This document shows, in pieces, positions 1-5,373 of a stretch of DNA of 5,888 bases. The position numbers and the translations under genes were made by a program. The stretch comes from an uncultured Chitinophagaceae bacterium (lineage in GTDB: Bacteria; Bacteroidota; Bacteroidia; Chitinophagales; Chitinophagaceae): positions 1 to 5,888 of the forward strand of contig CAMLEM010000124.1 in assembly GCA_946479005.1 (NCBI GenBank), read 5' to 3'. The notes beneath the pieces are model-generated. The model did not search any database and was not told the DNA's origin. It saw only the letters and a program-made list of their open reading frames with translations. How positions within the stretch are numbered: the first letter of the stretch is position 1; every line of letters begins with the position of its first letter.

Positions 1-2
1 TC

Positions 3-509
3 GAAGTGAGCTGGCAGGTCACTGCGGTAAGAAATGACCAGGCCATCCAGAAGTACGCGGTGAAAGCCGAATCACCAAAGCCTGCAAACGAACGAGGCAA
101 ATACCTGAACCCGGAATTCTTCAACCAGCCGGTACAAAAAGGGGTGCATTACAGTTCCTCGGCACCAGTTTCTTTTGATCAAAGTGATGTGAAGACGGTT
201 CCTTTGGTCAACATTCCTGTTGAGAAGAAAGAGCAGTTACCGGCGATCCCCAGTCCTGAAATGGCGGCGAAAGAAACTCCTGTGAAAACAACGCAGGAAC
301 CCAAGCCAGTCACGGAAGTGAAATCCGTTGAACAGCCTGTCCTTCCTGTTCAATCAAAACCCATAAGGGCAACAACGGCTCCTGAAATTCCGGAAGCTGA
401 TAAAACAAATGATTCGTCAGTAAAGCAATCGAAAGCAAATACGCATTATAGTGTAGACAACCCTGCGACGAAGCAGTTGCCGGGAGTTGAACCGATAAAG
501 AAGAATTAA
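3..509 (+). CDS. C-terminal end of an unrecognised protein with a Pro/Lys-rich tail (5' partial)
   Basis: The reading frame is open from the left edge (first full codon at 3) to TAA at 507-509, so this is the end of a longer gene. The GTG at 6 is probably an internal valine, not a start. The first ~50 residues contain SWQVTAVRND followed by an ERGKYLNPEFF motif. From memory, similar strings occur near the C-terminus of long Bacteroidota surface or tail-fibre-like proteins of unknown function; I cannot verify this here. From about residue 55 the protein becomes low-complexity, rich in Pro, Lys, Val, Glu, Gln and Thr (for example EPKPVTEVKSVEQPVLPVQ), with almost no aromatic residues, as expected of a disordered tail or linker. 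No membrane segment or recognisable sorting domain is visible. A gap of 102 bp with repeats separates it from the M48 gene. The coding call is fairly secure because the frame runs uninterrupted from the edge; the function is unknown. Confidence 0.7.
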   Translation, partial: EVSWQVTAVRNDQAIQKYAVKAESPKPANERGKYLNPEFFNQPVQKGVHYSSSAPVSFDQSDVKTVPLVNIPVEKKEQLPAIPSPEMAAKETPVKTTQEPKPVTEVKSVEQPVLPVQSKPIRATTAPEIPEADKTNDSSVKQSKANTHYSVDNPATKQLPGVEPIKKN

Positions 510-523
510 GGGAGAAACGGCTG

Positions 524-558
524 TTCCAAATCCCCAATCCGGAATCCCAATTCTAAAA
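524..558. repeat. Heptad-period intergenic repeat, copy 1
   Basis: Four to five imperfect 7-bp units of the form TCCnnAA follow each other, with unit starts at 524, 531, 538, 545 and 552 (for example TTCCAAA at 524-530 and TCCGGAA at 538-544). The tract begins 14 bp after the stop codon of the preceding gene. A related tract lies at 2130-2150. From memory, strings of this AATTCC/CCAAAT type are scattered between genes in many Bacteroidota genomes; their function is unknown. Confidence 0.55.
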
Positions 559-566
559 TATGGCAC

Positions 567-603
567 TTTATATGCATACATTGCAGGTCCCTTTGCATAT
601 AAA
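567..603. promoter_or_regulatory. Perfect 10-bp inverted repeat upstream of the M48 gene
   Basis: TTTATATGCA at 567-576 is the exact reverse complement of TGCATATAAA at 594-603, separated by a 17-nt spacer. The right arm ends 8 bp before the ATG at 612. The hexamer TGCATA is also directly repeated at 573-578 and 594-599, 21 bp apart, close to two helical turns, and a further TGCA core lies at 582-585. The structure could be an operator for a dimeric repressor, or an mRNA stem of ten mainly A-U pairs next to the start codon. It lacks a following T-run, so it is not a standard terminator. The repeat is directly visible; any role is inferred. Confidence 0.5.
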
Positions 604-611
604 CTTATATT

Positions 612-2060
612 ATGAGTAAGAATATATTTTTCAGCCTCCTGACCGCCAGTGCTTTATTTATTTCGGGTTGCGCCCGGAACCCTGTAACGGGGAAGAAACA
701 GGTGGTACTGATGTCGGAACGCGACGAGATCGCGATGGGGCAGCAGGCCGATCCCCAGATCATTGCCCAGTTTGGGCTGTACGACAATGCCGACCTGCAG
801 AATTTCATCAATGAAAAAGGGCAGCAGGTGGTAGCCATTTCCCATCGCCCCAAGCTGGAACATAAGTTCAGGATCCTAAACTCCGAAGTGGTGAACGCCT
901 TTGCCGTTCCCGGGGGCTTTGTTTATTTCACGAGGGGGATGCTGGCCTACCTGAACAGCGAGGCGGATTTTGCTGGTGTACTCAGTCACGAGATAGGGCA
1001 TATTGCGCACCGCCATTCCGTGGAGCAACACAGGAACCAGATCCTTTCCCAGGTGGGTATTCTCGCGGGGGTCATCATCGCGCCCGAATTGGGCCGTTTC
1101 CTCGAAACAGCATCGATGGGTATGCAATTGCTGCTGCTGAAAAACAGTCGCGACGCCGAAAGAGAGGCCGATGAACTGGGCGTGGAATATTCGAGCAAGA
1201 TCGGTTATGATGCCCACGAAATGGCGAAATTTTTCAACAGCCTGGAAAGACAACAGGCGGGTACCGCGGCGGCAGAGCTTCCCGAGTTTATGTCAACCCA
1301 CCCCAACCCCGGCGACCGGTATGTTACAGTGAACAAACTCGCCACCGAGTGGCAGGGAAAACTGAATCTTACCAATCCCGTGGTCAGGCGCAATGAGTAC
1401 CTCCGGAGAATTGACGGACTCGTTTATGGCGAGGATCCCAAAGAGGGTTTCCGCCAGGGAAATATGTTCTATCACCCCGTATTGAAATTCCAGTTCCCGA
1501 TCCCGCAGGGATGGAATTACCAGAACACACCCTCGAGAGTACAGATGGCTCCGCAGGACGGAAGGGCCCTGATGATGTTTACGATGGCGCCGGGGAATTC
1601 ATTGCAGTCCGCCGCGGATTCCATTCTCCTGATGTACCGGCTTACGCCGCTCGACAGGAGAAATATCACGGTCAATGGAATACCCGCAGTTTACCTGATA
1701 GCGGATCAGAACCCACAGGAGCAGGGTCAACCGGTGTTGAGAACACAATCTTATATTTTCCAGCATAACGGAAACCTTTATCACTTCATCGGCGTTTCCA
1801 CGGCAACGGATTTCTCCAGCTACCAGCAGGTTTTCACGCAGGTGATGCAGGAGTTCAGAACGGTGACGGATGCATCCATTCTCAATAAAAAGGCCGACAG
1901 GATCCGGATCAAGACAGTGAATTCCTCTACTACGCTGGCGCAGTTCCTCAGGTCACAAAATATTCCGGAAGCCCAGCACGAGGGTTACGCGATCCTGAAT
2001 GGGATGAATCTTACAGACCAGTTGCCGGCGGGTACCCTGGTGAAGGTGATCGGGCAGTGA
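612..2060 (+). CDS. M48-family zinc metalloprotease, lipoprotein, with LysM-like C-terminus
   Basis: A 482-residue predicted envelope metalloendopeptidase, resembling the BepA/LoiP-like M48 branch that handles misfolded or stalled envelope proteins. Residues 1-20 form a lipoprotein signal peptide ending in ISGC, so Cys20 would be lipidated; NPVTGKK follows directly, as is common in these proteins. The zinc site is HEIGH at 126-130 (ligands His126 and His130, catalytic Glu127), with the third ligand probably Glu183 in EREAD (183-187). The region between has a hydrophobic stretch (about 148-176). STHP at 228-231 is the usual substrate-side motif. Residues ~283-418 form a second domain (FQFPIPQGW at 293-301) that I cannot assign. 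Residues ~430-480 resemble a degenerate LysM domain (ILNGMNL, then AGTLVKVI). ATG 612 is the natural start because the signal peptide follows it; no Shine-Dalgarno is visible, only A/T-rich sequence and an inverted repeat. All catalytic residues are intact. Subfamily and substrates are inferred. Confidence 0.93.
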   Translation: MSKNIFFSLLTASALFISGCARNPVTGKKQVVLMSERDEIAMGQQADPQIIAQFGLYDNADLQNFINEKGQQVVAISHRPKLEHKFRILNSEVVNAFAVPGGFVYFTRGMLAYLNSEADFAGVLSHEIGHIAHRHSVEQHRNQILSQVGILAGVIIAPELGRFLETASMGMQLLLLKNSRDAEREADELGVEYSSKIGYDAHEMAKFFNSLERQQAGTAAAELPEFMSTHPNPGDRYVTVNKLATEWQGKLNLTNPVVRRNEYLRRIDGLVYGEDPKEGFRQGNMFYHPVLKFQFPIPQGWNYQNTPSRVQMAPQDGRALMMFTMAPGNSLQSAADSILLMYRLTPLDRRNITVNGIPAVYLIADQNPQEQGQPVLRTQSYIFQHNGNLYHFIGVSTATDFSSYQQVFTQVMQEFRTVTDASILNKKADRIRIKTVNSSTTLAQFLRSQNIPEAQHEGYAILNGMNLTDQLPAGTLVKVIGQ

Positions 2061-2077
2061 TCCCGGGGTAAACCGAA

Positions 2078-2114
2078 GCGACTCAGAGAGCGCAGAGGTT
2101 TTTTGTGTCGTCGC
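2078..2114. repeat. CAGAG-type intergenic repeat after the M48 gene
   Basis: CAGAG occurs at 2084-2088 and again at 2093-2097 (9-bp period), followed by six T at 2099-2104. The tract is bracketed by GCGAC (2078-2082) and GTCGC (2110-2114), a 5-bp inverted repeat with a 27-nt loop. From memory, short intergenic elements of this GCGCAGAGG type are dispersed in many bacterial genomes. The T-run lies inside the loop and not after a strong stem, so a terminator role is doubtful. Confidence 0.4.
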
Positions 2115-2129
2115 GTAACTTATCGCAGA

Positions 2130-2150
2130 TTCCAAATCCGGAATTCCAAG
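2130..2150. repeat. Heptad-period intergenic repeat, copy 2
   Basis: Three 7-bp units start at 2130 (TTCCAAA), 2137 (TCCGGAA) and 2144 (TTCCAAG). Two of the units are identical to units of the tract at 524-558, showing that the same element type sits in both of the larger gaps of this window. It lies between the M48 gene and prc, on the upstream side of the T-rich prc leader. Confidence 0.5.
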
Positions 2151-2170
2151 CTTCTATTTTACCTTTTTTT

Positions 2171-2190
2171 GCCTTATTTTAGGATAAGGC
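2171..2190 (+). promoter_or_regulatory. Leader hairpin enclosing the prc ribosome binding site
   Basis: GCCTTAT (2171-2177) and ATAAGGC (2184-2190) are perfect reverse complements with a 6-nt loop. The 3' half of the structure contains AGGATAAGG (2181-2189), the only Shine-Dalgarno-like sequence before a gene in this window, and the ATG of prc follows after 3 nt. If transcribed as a leader, the hairpin would bury part of the ribosome binding site, so it could limit translation initiation. The seven T at 2164-2170 precede the stem, so it is not a plus-strand terminator. Structure seen; regulatory effect inferred. Confidence 0.45.
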
Positions 2191-2193
2191 CAA

Positions 2194-4272
2194 ATGAGAA
2201 AACTGCTCCCCATCCTTCTGTTCATATGCTTAGCCAATAGCGGCCGGGGGCAGGCCAGTACGCAGAATCGGGTGGCCATTCTAAAAAGGCAGGTTGAAAA
2301 AAATCACGTTGCTGCCCGCCCATTGGACGATGCTTTCTCCACTTATGTTTTTGAGCAGTTCCTGGCACAGATCGATCCCGACCAGGACCTGTTTACACGC
2401 CAGGAATTTCAAAGCTTCCTCCCCTTTAAAACCCGGCTGGATGAAGAGATCAGGGGAGAATCCTGGGAGTTTTTAAACCTCGTTACCAGGATCTACGGAT
2501 TTGCCCTGATCAGGGCTGACAGCCTGGTGAATCTCATCCTGGAGAAGCCACTCGAACTGCAGGCGGATGAACAGGCCGTTTTTCACCGCGACTGGGATCC
2601 TTCTCATTTTGCTACCGATCTGAAGGCTTTGCGGGAGAAATGGGCGAAAAAACTGAAATATTCTTTCCTGGGGCAGGCCTGGGAGGAGTTTTCACTGGAT
2701 AGCAGCAAAAAAACGCTGGTAGATTTTATTGCTTCTGAAGATGGCAGGTTGCGGGATTGGGTACGCAAAGCGGAAGGCAAAAGATCACGGGATTTACTGG
2801 ATCCCGCCCGGTTCACTGAAGAAATGGCTGAGATCTTTCTCAATGCAATCGCCACGGCCTATGATCCGCATACCAACTATTTCTCTCCGCTTGAAAAAGA
2901 GGATTTTGAATCCGACCTCAGCAGTGCTGAGTTTTCTTACGGTTTCGGGATCGATGAAGACGATAAAGGAAGGATCGTGATCGGTTCTCTTCTTCCCGGC
3001 GGGCCGGCCTGGAAAACAGGAGAGATACATAAGAATGACGAGATCCTGCAGCTGCAATGGAAAGGCAGTCCCGCCATTGACCTGGCCACCCTGGAAATCG
3101 GGGAAGCAGAAACCCTGCTCCTCACTTCAAAGAATAATGAGCTCAGCATCCGTATCCGGAAAGCGGATGGTACGGTGAAAACAGTTTCCCTGGAAAGGGA
3201 GAAGGTGGAAACGGAAGACGAGGTGGCGAGAGGTTATTTCCTGCAGGGAGAAAAAAAGATCGGCTACCTGACCCTTCCTGACTTTTACACCAGCTGGGAA
3301 GATGACCAGGGCAGTGGATGTGCCAATGATCTCGCCCGTGAAATCATCCTGATGAAGCGGGAGAAAATGGAAGGGCTCATCCTCGACCTTCGTTATAACG
3401 GGGGAGGCTCGATGTATGAGGCGCTGCAACTGGCGGGAATCTTCATCGAGGAAGGACCCCTGATAGGCTTTAAGAGAAATGATGAAAAACTTATTTACCT
3501 GAAAGACCCGAACCGGGGAACCATTTATGATGGCCCCCTGGTTTTATTGATCAATAACCACAGCGCTTCTGCTTCCGAAGCGCTCGCCGCTGCATTGCAG
3601 GATTACAATCGCGCGGTGATCATCGGAAGCCCCAGTTATGGAAAGGCGACGATGCAGGCGATGTTCCCCCTCGACAGCAACCTGAAAGAGGATGCGGAAT
3701 CGCCAAATGGTTATGTCAAGATCACCACAGGTAAACTTTACCGTGTAAATGGACTGACCACACAGTGGGAGGGCGTGAGGCCTGATATCATATTGCCGGA
3801 TGCTTTTGAAGGGCTTGAACTGCGGGAAAAATTTTCACCCACCGCGCTCCCCTCTGATACGGTAAAGAAGAATGAGTATTACAGGCCGCTGAAAGCGCTT
3901 CCCCTGGGAGAACTTGCGTCAGCGAGCCAGGCCAGGGTGCAGTCCAATGAAAATTTCCGGAAGATGCGGAGTTCGATCGAAAGCCGTAACCAGGAATTTA
4001 AGGGGAGGTCGATCAGTATTCCCCTGCAGGTGAAAGCATTTGAAAAAAGAATGCTGGCGAGGGATGAAAAGATAAAAGACTTTTCGGGAGAGATCGGCTC
4101 CTCCACGACCCTGTTCAAGGCAGCCAATCACCGGGAAACAGTGGAGCTCGAAAAGGCCGGCAGTTTTGCTGCCCGCATCAGCCGGGAGAACCTGGCCGAT
4201 ATTGAGAAGGATATTTATATTGAGGAAGCATACCGGGTAGTGGTGGAACTGGCCAATCATAATAAAAAATAA
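2194..4272 (+). CDS. prc: Prc/tail-specific C-terminal processing protease (S41 family)
   Basis: A 692-residue periplasmic serine protease that would trim or degrade envelope proteins from their C-termini. Length matches the family (E. coli Prc is 682). In order: an N-terminal signal peptide (1 to ~21), an all-helical N-terminal region with AQIDPDQDLF (58-67) and DPHTNYFSP (224-232) typical of Prc, a PDZ domain (~240-335, with YGFGI at 249-253 and GGPA at 269-272), and the S41 core (~340-535). The core has DLRYNGGG (398-405), SASASE (457-462) and GKATMQ (483-488). Ser459 is assigned as nucleophile because it is 25 residues before Lys484, as in known CTPs; Gln488 completes the Ser-Lys-Gln set. 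The last ~150 residues are the charged helical C-terminal region of Prc proteins. ATG 2194 is supported by the signal peptide and by AGGATAAGG at 2181-2189. The helical secreted protein follows 39 bp downstream, probably in the same transcript. Nothing is truncated. Substrates are unknown. Confidence 0.95.
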   Translation: MRKLLPILLFICLANSGRGQASTQNRVAILKRQVEKNHVAARPLDDAFSTYVFEQFLAQIDPDQDLFTRQEFQSFLPFKTRLDEEIRGESWEFLNLVTRIYGFALIRADSLVNLILEKPLELQADEQAVFHRDWDPSHFATDLKALREKWAKKLKYSFLGQAWEEFSLDSSKKTLVDFIASEDGRLRDWVRKAEGKRSRDLLDPARFTEEMAEIFLNAIATAYDPHTNYFSPLEKEDFESDLSSAEFSYGFGIDEDDKGRIVIGSLLPGGPAWKTGEIHKNDEILQLQWKGSPAIDLATLEIGEAETLLLTSKNNELSIRIRKADGTVKTVSLEREKVETEDEVARGYFLQGEKKIGYLTLPDFYTSWEDDQGSGCANDLAREIILMKREKMEGLILDLRYNGGGSMYEALQLAGIFIEEGPLIGFKRNDEKLIYLKDPNRGTIYDGPLVLLINNHSASASEALAAALQDYNRAVIIGSPSYGKATMQAMFPLDSNLKEDAESPNGYVKITTGKLYRVNGLTTQWEGVRPDIILPDAFEGLELREKFSPTALPSDTVKKNEYYRPLKALPLGELASASQARVQSNENFRKMRSSIESRNQEFKGRSISIPLQVKAFEKRMLARDEKIKDFSGEIGSSTTLFKAANHRETVELEKAGSFAARISRENLADIEKDIYIEEAYRVVVELANHNKK

Positions 4273-4311
4273 CGCCGGGCGACAGGGGTTATTCCGTAAA
4301 AAACAAAAGTT

Positions 4312-5367
4312 ATGAGAAAAATGATCATCCTGCTGGCAGTGCTGGCCTGCAGCCTGCCTTCGACAAATCTGAAAGCCCAGGTATTCGAACACGCCGGGCA
4401 ATACATTGATTATATTTCGAAGGCCAGCGAAGAACTCACTGTTACCTACCTGAGCTATGTAAGCGCGGTGGCCCACGGGAAAAGCGCGCGCAAAGTTGAA
4501 AAGCGGAGGAATGAAGTGCTGGATATGATCTACAATACCCGCACGAAGATCGCGGGAATGTCGCCCTGGAAAGGAGACCGCACCTACAAAGACACCACTG
4601 TGCAGTACCTGAAAATGCTGGACATCATTTTCAGGGAGGACTATGGTAAGATCGTAAATATGGAAGAGATCGCCGAACAGAGCTACGACGCAATGGAAGC
4701 TTACCTGCTGGCACAGGAAAAAGCAGAGGAAAAACTGGAGGAAGCACGAAGGAAGCAAAATGAAAACACCCGAAATTTTGCAAAGAAGTATGACATCAAC
4801 CTGATCGAAGGAGAATCGGAGACAGGTAGAAAGAGCGAAACCGTCGCCCAGGTGACCGAGCATCACAATCGATGCTATCTCATTTTTTTCAAACCCTTTA
4901 AACAGGAGGCCTACCTGCTGGTGGCCACGGAGGGAAAAGGAAACCTGGTTGCGCTTGAGCAGAGCATCAGTTCCCTGGAAAAATTTGCCCAGGAAGGACT
5001 GGAGAAATTAAAGGAGGTGCCGCCCTACCAGGGGGATGCTTCACTGCTGCAGGCCACGCGCGAAGCGCTGAATTTCTACCGGTCGGAAGCCCGCGATGCG
5101 AAAGGATTTACGGAATTCTTTTTAAAGAATGAGAAATGGGAGAAAACCAAGAAGGCCTTCGATTCAAAAAGGCAGTCGGAACGCACCCAAAAAGACATTG
5201 ATGATTACAACGCGGGAGTTAAGGAGATCAACGAGGCGGTGAAAGATTACAATGAACTACACAAAAAACTCAATAAGGATCGTACCGATGTGCTGAATGC
5301 GTGGAATAAAGCTGCATCTAAGTTTATGGATGAGCATACGCCTGTGCAGAGAAAAGTTAGCAAGTAG
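4312..5367 (+). CDS. Secreted helical protein of unknown function, LIC11966-family-like
   Basis: A 351-residue exported protein. Residues 1-22 are a signal peptide (MRKM start, hydrophobic core, likely cleavage at LKA-Q). Cys13 sits too early and in too poor a lipobox to suggest a lipoprotein. The mature protein is Lys/Glu-rich and almost entirely helical, with no membrane segment beyond the signal and a likely coiled coil at ~133-158. From memory it resembles Bacteroidota proteins labelled LIC11966 family surface protein (AEQSYDAMEAYLLAQ at 121-135 and YLIFFKPFKQE at 189-199 look conserved); no biochemical role is known to me. Two segments align at an offset of ~153 residues: around PWKGD (85-89) and PYQGD (238-242), each after a Lys-rich helix and before an L..R..A/D..KG helix, suggesting an ancient duplication. 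No catalytic motif is visible. It lies 39 bp after prc, and its stop is 6 bp from that of the convergent regulator. ATG 4312 is chosen because the signal peptide starts there. Confidence 0.85.
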   Translation: MRKMIILLAVLACSLPSTNLKAQVFEHAGQYIDYISKASEELTVTYLSYVSAVAHGKSARKVEKRRNEVLDMIYNTRTKIAGMSPWKGDRTYKDTTVQYLKMLDIIFREDYGKIVNMEEIAEQSYDAMEAYLLAQEKAEEKLEEARRKQNENTRNFAKKYDINLIEGESETGRKSETVAQVTEHHNRCYLIFFKPFKQEAYLLVATEGKGNLVALEQSISSLEKFAQEGLEKLKEVPPYQGDASLLQATREALNFYRSEARDAKGFTEFFLKNEKWEKTKKAFDSKRQSERTQKDIDDYNAGVKEINEAVKDYNELHKKLNKDRTDVLNAWNKAASKFMDEHTPVQRKVSK

Positions 5368-5373
5368 GATAAT
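5368..5373. other. 6-bp convergent gene junction
   Basis: The TAG of the plus-strand helical protein gene ends at 5367 and the reverse-strand TAA of the metal regulator occupies 5374-5376, leaving 6 bp. There is no room for a terminator here, so each transcript probably ends inside, and antisense to, the neighbouring gene. No strong stem plus T-run was seen on either strand nearby. Confidence 0.8.

Noticed and set aside
577..584. Possible -7 box (TACATTGC) inside the inverted repeat before the M48 gene
   Set aside because: It matches TAnnTTTG imperfectly and has no -33 partner, so I did not list it as a promoter.
876..1253. A 125-codon minus-strand open frame inside the M48 gene
   Set aside because: It overlaps the conserved zinc-site region of the M48 protease in antisense and encodes nothing recognisable; a shadow of the real gene.
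2099..2114. Rho-independent terminator after the M48 gene (six T at 2099-2104)
   Set aside because: No stable GC-rich stem directly precedes the T-run; the only pairing (GCGAC/GTCGC) places the T-run inside a 27-nt loop.
2160..2171. Possible Bacteroidota -7 box (TACCTTTT, compare TAnnTTTG) before prc
   Set aside because: Only a near match within a T-rich tract, and no TTTG -33 element is found at the usual distance upstream.
3127..3429. A 100-codon minus-strand open frame inside prc
   Set aside because: It lies antisense to the PDZ and S41 core of prc and has no plausible start context or domain.
4312..4350. Lipoprotein signal at Cys13 of the helical secreted protein
   Set aside because: The cysteine comes after only 12 residues with Leu at the -2 position, and a normal signal peptidase I site (LKA-Q) follows later.
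3919..4866. A 315-codon open frame on the minus strand across the prc/gene-4 junction
   Set aside because: It is antisense to two well-supported genes and its product is rich in Phe, His, Cys and Leu without any recognisable domain, as expected from the reverse complement of Lys/Glu-rich helical coding sequence.
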